From assembly GCF_000968015.1 (NCBI RefSeq), contig NZ_LACH01000017.1, positions 186,001-250,000 on the forward strand: a stretch of 64,000 nucleotides of DNA, in the 5' to 3' direction. The position numbers and the translations under genes were made by a program. Of this stretch, positions 46,977 through 55,305 are shown piece after piece (the first letter of the stretch is position 1; each line of letters opens with the position of its first letter). This stretch comes from Pseudomonas fluorescens. GTDB taxonomy: Bacteria > Pseudomonadota > Gammaproteobacteria > Pseudomonadales > Pseudomonadaceae. The notes beneath the pieces are model-generated. The model made no database searches and was not told the origin of the DNA. It worked only from the letters and a program-made list of their open reading frames with translations.

Positions 46977-47807
46977 ATGCTGCTGCGTTTTACCAAGATG
47001 CACGGCCTGGGCAATGACTTCATGGTCCTCGACCTGGTCAGCCAGCATGCGCACATCCTGCCCAAACACGCCAAGCAATGGGGCGATCGGCATACGGGTA
47101 TCGGTTTCGACCAGTTGCTGATCGTCGAAGCGCCCAGCAACCCGGACGTGGATTTCCGCTATCGGATTTTCAACGCCGACGGCTCCGAAGTGGAACAGTG
47201 CGGCAACGGTGCGCGCTGTTTCGCACGCTTCGTGCTCGACAAGCGCCTGACCGCGAAGCGGCAGATCCGCGTCGAGACCAAAAGCGGCATCATCGAACTG
47301 GATATCCGCAGCGACGGGCAGATCGGTGTCAACATGGGCGCACCGCGCCTGGTGCCGGCCGAGATTCCATTTGAAGCGCCGGAGCAGGCCACGAGCTATC
47401 AGGTTGACGTCGACGGCACCCTGGTCGACCTGGCCGCCGTGTCCATGGGCAACCCCCATGCCGTGCTGCGGGTCAGCGACATTAACAATGCACCGGTGCA
47501 TGAACTGGGGCCGAAAATCGAAAACCATCCGCGCTTCCCGGCGCGGGTCAATGTCGGTTTTCTCCAGGTCATCGACCGGAACCGCGCGCAGCTGCGCGTC
47601 TGGGAACGCGGCACCGGGGAAACCCAGGCTTGCGGAACCGGCGCTTGTGCTGCTGCAGTGGCCGCGATCAGCCAGGGGTGGATGGATTCGCCGCTATTGA
47701 TCGACCTGCCCGGCGGGCGTCTGTCCATTGAATGGGCAGGCCCTGGCCAACCGGTCATGATGACTGGCCCGGCAGTGCGCGTTTATGAAGGACAAGTGCG
47801 TCTTTAA
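46977..47807 (+). CDS. dapF: Diaminopimelate epimerase
   Basis: A 276-residue enzyme with the two-base active site Cys75 ([10 protein letters not shown]) and Cys219 (ACGTGACAAA). It starts [20 protein letters not shown] and interconverts LL- and meso-DAP for lysine and peptidoglycan. The ATG four bases after the lysA stop is preferred over an earlier in-frame codon inside lysA. Confidence 0.97.
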   Translation: MLLRFTKMHGLGNDFMVLDLVSQHAHILPKHAKQWGDRHTGIGFDQLLIVEAPSNPDVDFRYRIFNADGSEVEQCGNGARCFARFVLDKRLTAKRQIRVETKSGIIELDIRSDGQIGVNMGAPRLVPAEIPFEAPEQATSYQVDVDGTLVDLAAVSMGNPHAVLRVSDINNAPVHELGPKIENHPRFPARVNVGFLQVIDRNRAQLRVWERGTGETQACGTGACAAAVAAISQGWMDSPLLIDLPGGRLSIEWAGPGQPVMMTGPAVRVYEGQVRL

Positions 47808-47820
47808 GAGAGTCGAATCC

Positions 47821-48546
47821 ATGAAAGATAAGCCCCAGGTTCCCGCCCTACAGCCCGACGAATCCCCTTCCGAAAGCCTTGAGGCGGCGGCGACTGCCGC
47901 GTACCTGGAGGCTCATCCGGATTTCTTCGTCAAGCATGAAGACCTGCTCGCAACCTTGCGCATTCCGCACCAGCGCGGCGACACCATCTCGCTGGTCGAA
48001 CGCCAGATGACCATCCTGCGCGACCGCAATATCGAGCTGCGTCATCGCCTCTCGCACTTGATGGACGTGGCCCGCGACAACGACCGCCTTTTCGACAAGA
48101 CCCGCCGCCTGATTCTCGCGCTGATGGACGCCACCAGCCTGGAAGACGTGGTGATCAGCGTCGAAGACAGTCTGCGCCAGGACTTCCAGGTGCCCTTCGT
48201 CAGCCTGATTCTGCTGGGTGACAATCCCATGCCAGTGGGTCGCTGGGTGACCCATGCCGACGCGCAAACGGCCATCGGCGGCTTGCTCTCGGAAGACAAA
48301 AGCGTCAGCGGCAGCCTGCGTGAACACGAACTGGACTTCCTGTTCGGCGAAGAACAGCGTAAGCAGATCGGTTCCACCGCCGTCGTCGCCATCAGTTACC
48401 AAGGCATCCACGGCGTCCTGGCCATCGCCAGCCGCGACCCGCAGCACTACAAGAGCTCGGTGGGCACGCTGTTCCTCAGCTACATCGCCGAAGTCATGGG
48501 CCGCGTGCTGCCACGGGTCAACACCTCCCTGCGCTCGGTACGCTGA
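47821..48546 (+). CDS. DUF484 family protein
   Basis: A 241-residue protein with the DUF484 start [26 protein letters not shown] and a GAF-like domain (residues 85-235, [19 protein letters not shown]). Always found between dapF and xerC in gamma-proteobacteria. Its role is unknown; coupling to XerC suggests a link with chromosome handling. The start ATG has AGAGTCGAATCC upstream; an in-frame start within dapF is rejected. Confidence 0.9.
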   Translation: MKDKPQVPALQPDESPSESLEAAATAAYLEAHPDFFVKHEDLLATLRIPHQRGDTISLVERQMTILRDRNIELRHRLSHLMDVARDNDRLFDKTRRLILALMDATSLEDVVISVEDSLRQDFQVPFVSLILLGDNPMPVGRWVTHADAQTAIGGLLSEDKSVSGSLREHELDFLFGEEQRKQIGSTAVVAISYQGIHGVLAIASRDPQHYKSSVGTLFLSYIAEVMGRVLPRVNTSLRSVR

Positions 48547-48548
48547 TC

Positions 48549-49448
48549 GTGGAACGGCAACTGGACGCTTACTGCGAACACCTGCGCAGTGAGCGGCAGG
48601 TGTCACCCCACACGCTGTACGCCTACCGTCGCGACCTCGACAAAGTGCTGGGCTGGTGCGTCAAACAGAACATCAGCAGTTGGGCGGCCCTGGACATCCA
48701 GCGCCTGCGCAGCCTGATCGCTCGCCTGCATTCACAGGGTCAATCGTCGCGCAGCCTGGCGCGGCTGCTGTCGGCAGTGCGCGGGCTCTATCACTATCTG
48801 AACCGCGAAGGCCTCTGCGACCACGACCCGGCCAACGGCCTGGCGCCGCCGAAGGGCGAACGTCGGCTGCCAAAAACCCTCGACACCGACCGCGCGCTGC
48901 AACTGCTAGAGGGCGCGGTGGAAGATGATTTTCTGGCGCGTCGGGATCAGGCGATTCTGGAGTTGTTCTATTCCTCGGGTTTGCGGCTGTCGGAGCTGAC
49001 CGGGCTCAATCTGGATCAGCTGGACCTGGCCGACGGCATGGTTCAAGTACTCGGCAAGGGCAGCAAGACCCGACTGCTGCCAGTCGGCAAAAAAGCTCGC
49101 GAAGCGCTGGAGTTGTGGCTGCCGCTACGGGCCATGACCAACCCGGCGGACGACGCGGTGTTTGTCAGCCAGCAAGGCCGGCGCCTAGGCCCACGGGCGA
49201 TTCAAGTGCGGGTTAAAGCCGCTGGCGAGCGCGAGCTGGGACAGAACCTGCATCCGCACATGCTGCGACACTCCTTCGCCAGCCATTTGCTGGAGTCCTC
49301 CCAGGACTTGCGGGCGGTTCAGGAATTGCTCGGCCACTCAGACATCAAAACCACCCAGATCTACACCCACCTGGACTTCCAGCACCTGGCGACGGTTTAC
49401 GACAGCGCCCATCCACGGGCCAAACGCATCAAAGGCGATGAGTCATGA
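48549..49448 (+). CDS. xerC: Tyrosine recombinase XerC
   Basis: A 299-residue recombinase with all catalytic residues: Arg146, Lys170, His237, Arg240, His263 and Tyr272 ([28 protein letters not shown]). An N-terminal SAM-like core-binding domain occupies residues 1-95. With XerD it resolves chromosome dimers at dif. The GTG start lies two bases past the DUF484 stop. The end overlaps the next gene by four bases (ATGA). Confidence 0.96.
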   Translation: MERQLDAYCEHLRSERQVSPHTLYAYRRDLDKVLGWCVKQNISSWAALDIQRLRSLIARLHSQGQSSRSLARLLSAVRGLYHYLNREGLCDHDPANGLAPPKGERRLPKTLDTDRALQLLEGAVEDDFLARRDQAILELFYSSGLRLSELTGLNLDQLDLADGMVQVLGKGSKTRLLPVGKKAREALELWLPLRAMTNPADDAVFVSQQGRRLGPRAIQVRVKAAGERELGQNLHPHMLRHSFASHLLESSQDLRAVQELLGHSDIKTTQIYTHLDFQHLATVYDSAHPRAKRIKGDES

Positions 49449-50155
49449 GAATCCAATTAATCACCTTCGACCTCGACGACACCCTGTGGGATACCGCCCC
49501 GGTGATCGTCAGCGCCGAAGCCGTACTGCGTGAATGGCTGACCGAACATGCACCGAATCTGGGCGCCGTGCCGGTGGAGCATTTGTGGGCGATTCGCGAA
49601 CGTATCCTGAGCAGTGAGCCGGGCCTCAAGCACCGCATCAGCGCCCTGCGCCGCCGAGTCTTGTTCCACGCGCTGGAAGAGGCCGGTTACGACCATGATC
49701 AAGCTTCGGATCTGGCCGACAAGAGTTTTGAAGTGTTTCTGCATGCGCGGCATCAGCTGGAAATCTTCCCGGAGGTGCAACCGACCCTGGAGACTCTGGC
49801 CAATCACTACGCCCTCGGCGTGGTCACCAATGGCAACGCCGATGTGCGTCGGTTAGGGCTGGCGGATTACTTCAAGTTTGCCTTGTGCGCCGAAGACATC
49901 GGCATCGGCAAACCGGATGCGCGACTGTTTCATGAGGCGTTGCAACGGGGTGGTGCGACGGCTGAAACGGCCGTGCATATCGGCGATCATCCGGGTGACG
50001 ACATTGCCGGCGCCCAGCAGGCGGGATTGCGGGCGATCTGGTTTAACCCTGCGGGCAAGGTTTGGGAAGCCGAGAAGGCACCGGATGCCGAGATTCGCAG
50101 CTTGAGCGAGTTGCCGGCGTTGTTGGCCCTCTGGAACGCCCAACACCAATCCTGA
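49445..50155 (+). CDS. HAD family hydrolase (YigB-like)
   Basis: A 236-residue phosphatase. Motif I is [12 protein letters not shown] at residues 7-18, motif II is VVTNGNAD near residue 118, and motif III/IV is [13 protein letters not shown] followed by [16 protein letters not shown] helical cap lies between. In E. coli YigB dephosphorylates FMN, and the xerC-yigB neighbourhood is conserved. Translationally coupled to xerC. Confidence 0.92.
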   Translation: MRIQLITFDLDDTLWDTAPVIVSAEAVLREWLTEHAPNLGAVPVEHLWAIRERILSSEPGLKHRISALRRRVLFHALEEAGYDHDQASDLADKSFEVFLHARHQLEIFPEVQPTLETLANHYALGVVTNGNADVRRLGLADYFKFALCAEDIGIGKPDARLFHEALQRGGATAETAVHIGDHPGDDIAGAQQAGLRAIWFNPAGKVWEAEKAPDAEIRSLSELPALLALWNAQHQS

Positions 50156-50168
50156 GATCACCGATATC

Positions 50169-50266
50169 CCCCTGTAGGAGTGAGCCTGCTCGCGATTGCG
50201 GTGTGACATTCAGCACTTATATTGCCTGACACACCGCAATCGCGAGCAGGCTCACTCCTACAGGGG
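50169..50266. repeat. REPIN with perfect 37-base arms
   Basis: Bases 50169-50205 (cccctgtaggagtgagcctg... to ...gcggtgtg) are exactly complementary to 50230-50266, with a 24-base centre. Arms extend beyond the usual REP core, so this copy may be young. It follows the HAD gene and lies between convergent units. Confidence 0.88.
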
Positions 50267-50301
50267 ATCGAAGTAGCCCCACGGCTTTTGTTTCGCCCAT
50301 G

Positions 50302-50331
50302 AAAAAGCCCGCAGCGACGGCGGGCTTTTTC
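50302..50331 (-). terminator. Terminator of sutA, usable in both directions
   Basis: AAAAAGCCCG-cagcgacgg-CGGGCTTTTT is a perfect ten-base stem 19 bases past the sutA stop. A and T tracts on each side allow it to end the xerC-HAD transcript as well. Confidence 0.9.
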
Positions 50332-50349
50332 AGCAAGCAAGTAGCAGGC

Positions 50350-50673
50350 TCAGATAGGCCGGCTGCCGTACTTGTTGTCAGGCTTCTTGGGCGGATCGGC
50401 GACCACATTGGCCTCCACTTCCTGCACCTTGCCGCCCTTGGCCAGGAACTCTTCCATGGCCCGCGCCAGAGCATCACGCTCCTTGTTTTTCGCTTCGACG
50501 CTCGGCAGCTCATCGACCGATACCGCTGCCTTGGCTTTGCCTTTGGCGGTCGGAACGGGCGCTTCACCGCCATCGTCTTCAGCGACGTCGTCCGTCGCTG
50601 CTTCCAGACCTTCTTCGGTTTCGTCGTCGTCGCCTACTTCGAGGTCGTCGTTTTCCAGATCATCGTCGCTCAT
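50350..50673 (-). CDS. sutA: Transcriptional regulator SutA
   Basis: A 107-residue acidic protein. The N-terminal 40 residues are Asp/Glu-rich and probably disordered (MSDDDLENDDLEVGDDDETE). The central helix holds VEAKNKERDALARAMEEFLA, and the C-terminus is NKYGSRPI. SutA of P. aeruginosa binds RNA polymerase and boosts housekeeping and ribosomal transcription in slow growth. Position near amtB-glnK matches. The name rests on recognition of the overall pattern. Confidence 0.85.
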   Translation of the reverse strand: MSDDDLENDDLEVGDDDETEEGLEAATDDVAEDDGGEAPVPTAKGKAKAAVSVDELPSVEAKNKERDALARAMEEFLAKGGKVQEVEANVVADPPKKPDNKYGSRPI

Positions 50674-50775
50674 GTTCTACCTCATGACTTGCGAAAAGCA
50701 GATTAGTTATAGCCCAGCTACGCCATCTGTCGAAGGCCGCCGGAAAAAATTCTACAACCGCTGGTAACCAGCGGT

Positions 50776-51201
50776 TTATGCCCCTTCACCGTGCACGGTG
50801 GCGAGGACTTTACGGGCACCGCCAAAATCACGGTGCTCGCCCAGATAAACGCCTTGCCAGGTCCCCAGCGCCAGTCGGCCTGCCGAAATCGGCAAACTGA
50901 GCTGACAGCCAAGCACACTGGCCTTGAAGTGCGCCGGGAGGTCGTCCAGGCCTTCGTCGTTATGCTCATAGCCGTCTGTTCCTTGTGGGATCAGACGATT
51001 GAAAAATCGTTCGAAGTCGCGACGTACCGCCGGATCGGCGTTCTCGTTGATGGTCAACGACGCCGAGGTATGCTGCAGCCACAAATGCAACAGACCGACC
51101 CGACATGCCTTGAGTTCAGGCAGGCCAGCGAGTAACTCGTCCGTTACCAGATGAAAGCCCCGGGGCCTCGCCCGCAGGGTAATCAGAGTCTGTTGCCACA
51201 T
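50776..51201 (-). CDS. YjbQ family protein (UPF0047)
   Basis: A 141-residue trimeric beta-sandwich protein. The signature HLWLQHTSASLTINENADPAV lies near residue 40 and the ending LGTWQGVYLGEHRDFGG is conserved. E. coli YjbQ has weak thiamine-phosphate synthase activity, hence the name secondary thiamine-phosphate synthase; the natural role is uncertain. The start MWQQTLITLRA is set by family alignment over an ATG nine codons upstream. Confidence 0.9.
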   Translation of the reverse strand: MWQQTLITLRARPRGFHLVTDELLAGLPELKACRVGLLHLWLQHTSASLTINENADPAVRRDFERFFNRLIPQGTDGYEHNDEGLDDLPAHFKASVLGCQLSLPISAGRLALGTWQGVYLGEHRDFGGARKVLATVHGEGA

Positions 51202-51372
51202 ACAGTTCTCCGCACGTTCGGGGCGCATTCTAGCGCGCTCTGGGAAAAAACAAAGGCCCTAATATTCCTTCTATCATGTAAGCCATTGGCCGCAGAAAAA
51301 CGCTCGTCGTAAACGCCACTAAACGTGTACGAAAAAACCTTTCAGCAGTTCCTTCACTGACAAACTCCAGAC

Positions 51373-51405
51373 AAAAAAATGCCCGGCAAGCCGGGCAAGT
51401 TTTTG
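51373..51405 (-). terminator. Rho-independent terminator of glnK-amtB
   Basis: On the minus strand, CTTGCCCGGC-tt-GCCGGGCATTTTTTT. The stem TGCCCGGC/GCCGGGCA is tight with a long T run, 11 bases past the amtB stop. Confidence 0.9.
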
Positions 51406-51415
51406 GTGCGCGTAC

Positions 51416-52753
51416 TTACAAGTTGTAGCCGCGTTCGTTGTGAAGTGCCAGATCGATGCCGACTGCCTCTTCTTCCTCAGTGATACGCAGCCCCATGACA
51501 GCGTCCAGGACCTTAAGGATGATGAAGGTGACGATCGCGGTGTAGATCACCGTGAAGCCCACGCCTTTGCACTGAATCCAGACTTGTGCGGCGATGTCGG
51601 TGACGGTGCCGAAACCACCCAGCGACGGTGCAGCGAAGACACCGGTCAGGATCGCGCCGAGGATACCGCCGATACCGTGCACGCCGAAGGCGTCCAGGGA
51701 GTCGTCATAGCCGAGTTTGCGTTTCAGGGTGGTGGCGCAGAAGAAGCACACCACACCCGCTGCCAGGCCGATGACCAGAGCGCCCATCGGGCCCACGGTG
51801 CCAGCGGCTGGCGTGATTGCAACCAGACCGGCCACAACACCCGAAGCGATACCCAGGGCACTTGGTTTGCCGTGAGTGATCCACTCGGCAAACATCCAGC
51901 CCAGTGCAGCGGCGGCGGTTGCGATCTGGGTCACGAGCATTGCCATGCCGGCAGTGCCGTTGGCAGCTGCGGCGGAACCGGCGTTGAAGCCGAACCAGCC
52001 AACCCACAACATGGCCGCGCCCATCAGGGTGTAACCGAGGTTGTGTGGCGCCATCGGGGTGGTCGGGAAGCCTTTGCGTTTGCCCAGTACCAGGCAGGCA
52101 ATCAGACCCGCCACACCGGCGTTGATATGCACCACGGTGCCGCCGGCGAAGTCCAGCACGCCCCAGTCCCACAACAGGCCGCCGTTACCGGACCAGACCA
52201 TGTGCGCGATGGGTGCATAAACCAGGGTGAACCAGACGCCCATGAAGATCAGCATCGCGGAGAACTTCATCCGCTCGGCGAAGGCACCGACGATCAGCGC
52301 AGGGGTGATGATGGCGAACGTCATCTGGAAGGTGACGAACACCGCTTCAGGGAACAGCGCCGCAGGGCCGGTCAGGCTCGCTGGCGTGACACCGGCGAGG
52401 AATGCCTTGCCCATGCCACCGAAGAACGAATTGAAGTTGATGACGCCCTGTTCCATGCCGGTGGTGTCGAACGCGATGCTGTAGCCATAAATGACCCACA
52501 GGATGCTGATCAGGCCGGTAATGGCGAAGCACTGCATCATCACGGAAAGAATGTTTTTGGAGCGAACCATGCCGCCGTAGAACAGCGCAAGGCCGGGAAT
52601 GGTCATGAACAGCACGAGGGCTGTCGAGGTCATCATCCAGGCAGTGTCGCCGGAGTTGAGGACTGGGGCCGCCACTTCGTCTGCCGCCATAGCCAGGCCG
52701 GGCATTACGAGGGACAACAGGGCTCCTAGCCCTGCGAATTTACGCAGAGTCAT
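51416..52753 (-). CDS. amtB: Ammonium transporter AmtB
   Basis: A 445-residue channel with a signal-like leader (MTLRKFAGLGALLSLVMPGLAMA) and eleven membrane helices. Family motifs are SGDTAWMMTSTALVLFMTIP, the phenylalanine gate region GALFPEAVFVTFQMTFAIIT, and DWGVLDFAGGTVVHINAGVAGL bearing the first pore His, with DAFGVHGIGGILGA bearing the second. It conducts ammonium across the inner membrane. GlnK, encoded 35 bases upstream, plugs it when nitrogen is plentiful. Confidence 0.96.
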   Translation of the reverse strand: MTLRKFAGLGALLSLVMPGLAMAADEVAAPVLNSGDTAWMMTSTALVLFMTIPGLALFYGGMVRSKNILSVMMQCFAITGLISILWVIYGYSIAFDTTGMEQGVINFNSFFGGMGKAFLAGVTPASLTGPAALFPEAVFVTFQMTFAIITPALIVGAFAERMKFSAMLIFMGVWFTLVYAPIAHMVWSGNGGLLWDWGVLDFAGGTVVHINAGVAGLIACLVLGKRKGFPTTPMAPHNLGYTLMGAAMLWVGWFGFNAGSAAAANGTAGMAMLVTQIATAAAALGWMFAEWITHGKPSALGIASGVVAGLVAITPAAGTVGPMGALVIGLAAGVVCFFCATTLKRKLGYDDSLDAFGVHGIGGILGAILTGVFAAPSLGGFGTVTDIAAQVWIQCKGVGFTVIYTAIVTFIILKVLDAVMGLRITEEEEAVGIDLALHNERGYNL

Positions 52754-52788
52754 ATTGTTTTCTCCTGGGGCGTTGGGTTTGTGGCGGC

Positions 52789-53545
<757 letters not shown>

Positions 53546-53806
53546 ATGCTCGCACCCAAAGACTTCCTCGACGCCCTGACCGGCACCGCCTCACGCCTCT
53601 TCAGCGGCGACACTCCACTGCCGAAAAGCGAAATCGAAAGCCAGTTCAAGGCTTTGTTGCAGAGTGGCTTCAGCAAGCTGGACCTGGTGAGCCGGGAAGA
53701 GTTCGATAGCCAGATGGTCGTGCTCGCACGGACCCGGGCACGGTTGGAGAGTCTTGAGGCGAAGGTGGCGGAGCTTGAAGCGAAGCTGAATCCACCGGCC
53801 GAGTAA
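53546..53806 (+). CDS. ubiK: Ubiquinone biosynthesis accessory factor UbiK (YqiC)
   Basis: An 86-residue protein, MLAPKDFLDALTGTASRLFS followed by a helical middle (IESQFKALLQSGFSKLDLVS) and a C-terminal coiled coil (LARTRARLESLEAKVAELEA), the BMFP/YqiC pattern. UbiK helps UbiJ and other Ubi proteins assemble for aerobic ubiquinone synthesis. A weak promoter lies upstream and REP elements follow. Together with ubiD at 7 kb it is the second ubiquinone gene here. Confidence 0.9.
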   Translation: MLAPKDFLDALTGTASRLFSGDTPLPKSEIESQFKALLQSGFSKLDLVSREEFDSQMVVLARTRARLESLEAKVAELEAKLNPPAE

Positions 53807-53817
53807 CACCACCGATC

Positions 53818-53925
53818 AACTGTGGGAGCGAGCCTGCTCGCGATTAGAGTCACCTCGGTCTACCAGCCCTCCCACTCTGGATAGACCACCCCTGTAGGAG
53901 CTGCCGAAGGCTGCGATCTTTTGAT
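53818..53925. repeat. Unpaired REP followed by a half repeat of the second family
   Basis: tgtgggagcgagcctgctcgcgat (53820-53843) is a single REP without an inverted partner, and 53893-53922 (ctgtaggagctgccgaaggc then tgcgatcttt) is a single arm of the aaaagatcgcag family. Two orphan arms of different families side by side mark a patchwork boundary between ubiK and the BRO-N islet. Confidence 0.8.
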
Positions 53926-53988
53926 CTTCCGCCCCGCCACTATCTCGGCAACGTCCTACAAAGATCACCACCGCCGTCCGATTGCGCC

Positions 53989-54228
53989 GTGAAGCTCCGG
54001 TTCCTAAGCTCACCCTCAGCTGAATGTTCAGCACTGGGTTTGGCGACCTGGAAGCTTAAGGAGCACGACGACCATCCTCGAGTCATGGCGGTTGTGCGTG
54101 GGAGATCTTCGGGTCTGCCGGGTTCCTTTTGCTCCGGTTCGCCAACCTGCGTACAACTGCCACCCAATTGTTTGGCGACGATTGTCGGCAGCCCTCTTAG
54201 CAAAAGGAGCTGTATCAATGAATTGTGA
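53989..54228 (+). CDS. Leader ORF ahead of the BRO-N gene
   Basis: A 79-residue frame whose stop lies 11 bases inside the BRO-N gene (its TGA overlaps codons 3-4). The sequence is Ser/Pro/Cys-rich (HDDHPRVMAVVRGRSSGLPG, FCSGSPTCVQLPPNCLATIV). It recalls in style the small Ash-type ORFs that precede regulator genes in P4-like phages, but this is a faint resemblance. A good start context is lacking. It may be a translated leader, a structured RNA read as protein, or a decayed gene. Confidence 0.4.
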   Translation: MKLRFLSSPSAECSALGLATWKLKEHDDHPRVMAVVRGRSSGLPGSFCSGSPTCVQLPPNCLATIVGSPLSKRSCINEL

Positions 54229-54745
54229 TGACGCTTATCTAACTCCCCAAGTCTTCACCCGCCACAAACTCCACCTCCACGCCCTCCTCCTGCAAAACCA
54301 ACCCTGGTTCAACGCCCGAGACCTGGGCCGCCTGCTTCGCCTCTACCTCGACGAACGCGCCGTCCGCAAACTCGACCCCGATCAACATCAGTCCGCGCGA
54401 GTCCTCACCCACGGCACCATCGAAAACACCCTGCTAATCAGCGAGTCCGGCGTCTACGCCCTGCTGGTCTACCACTACTGCCCCGAATACCGAGGCCTGC
54501 GCGAATGGCTGACCCACGACGTGGTGCCAGCCCTTAGAGATGCCCAACAACCGACGTCAACCGAACGCCCGATACTGAGCCTGCTGAACTGGCCAGAAAT
54601 GTCGTTGAGTTTGCTGCACTGGAATAACCAGCCGTGGATTCGGTTGCAGGATGTTCCGCACATGCTGCCCGACAGTGAACGGCAACAGCGTGCGGTTAAT
54701 GCACCGTGGTGGAAACGCGCTTCGCGGGTGTTGCAATCGCTTTAG
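54218..54745 (+). CDS. BRO-N domain protein (phage-type antirepressor-like)
   Basis: A 175-residue protein. Residues 20-115 match the BRO N-terminal domain: LQNQPWFNARDLGRLLRLYL, then VRKLDPDQHQSARVL, LLISESGVYALLVYHYCPEY and LREWLTHDVVPALRD. The C-terminal 55 residues repeat a similar opening (SLLHWNNQPWIRLQDVPHML), as if a second, degraded copy. BRO-N domains bind DNA and are common in phage and plasmid regulators. AAAAGGAG lies eight bases before the ATG. It is convergent with higA, sharing four bases and a hairpin. Confidence 0.82.
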   Translation: MNCDDAYLTPQVFTRHKLHLHALLLQNQPWFNARDLGRLLRLYLDERAVRKLDPDQHQSARVLTHGTIENTLLISESGVYALLVYHYCPEYRGLREWLTHDVVPALRDAQQPTSTERPILSLLNWPEMSLSLLHWNNQPWIRLQDVPHMLPDSERQQRAVNAPWWKRASRVLQSL

Positions 54746-54757
54746 GTAGCTAAAGCG
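54738..54757. terminator. Hairpin spanning both convergent stop codons
   Basis: CGCTTTAG-GTAG-CTAAAGCG is a perfect eight-base stem with a four-base loop. The left arm contains the stop of the BRO-N gene, and the higA stop overlaps it. No T tract follows, so it may act as a bidirectional RNA end or as a pause, not a standard terminator. Confidence 0.55.
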
Positions 54758-55020
54758 CAACCACGTTCGATTTCGGCTTTACGCAGATCGTAAGTCGATT
54801 GCAGATTCAGCCAGAACTCGGGCGTGGTGTTCAGGCAACGAGATAGCTTCCCTGCCAGATCAGCGCTGACACTACGCTGGTGCATCACGATTTCGGTTAC
54901 CGCTTTCAACGACTCGCCCAACGAACGAGCGAAAGCTGATTCTGAAATGCCCAACGGCCCAAGAAACTCCTCCCTGAGGATTTCGCCGGGATGAACCGGT
55001 CGCCTTCCACTACTGTTCAT
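54742..55020 (-). CDS. HigA family antitoxin, solitary
   Basis: A 92-residue XRE-type helix-turn-helix protein with the HigA opening RPVHPGEILREEFLGPLGIS and the helix SADLAGKLSRCLNTTPEFWL. The start MNSSGRRP has GGAGAGG upstream. HigA normally follows and neutralises HigB, an mRNA interferase. No HigB-like frame is present upstream (55021-55305) or downstream. It is therefore an orphan antitoxin or a repurposed regulator, perhaps protecting against a HigB elsewhere. Confidence 0.88.
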   Translation of the reverse strand: MNSSGRRPVHPGEILREEFLGPLGISESAFARSLGESLKAVTEIVMHQRSVSADLAGKLSRCLNTTPEFWLNLQSTYDLRKAEIERGCALAT

Positions 55021-55305
55021 TTTCCTCTCCGAAGTCACCGATCAATCGATGATCATAAGCAACCCTGCCAGACAGACAACAGCACTCACACCCTTTCGCC
55101 GGAATCCTTCATTGATTTAGGCAAGGTCCTACAAAAACATCATCCCGCGACTGATTACGTCGCAAATCCCCACTCCCTTACGCTTCACCCATCAGAAAGA
55201 CACTCGCAACATCCTGCGAAAATTTGACGCCTGCGCCGTCACGCGCCCCCGACTACCCTTCAAAAAACCGCAGGAAGCGGTTCCCGTAAAGCTCAAGGAA
55301 CGACC

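Noticed and set aside
45350..47140. A 596-codon minus-strand frame across lysA
   Set aside because: Antisense of lysA with no ribosome site and atypical composition; lysA has all its active-site motifs.
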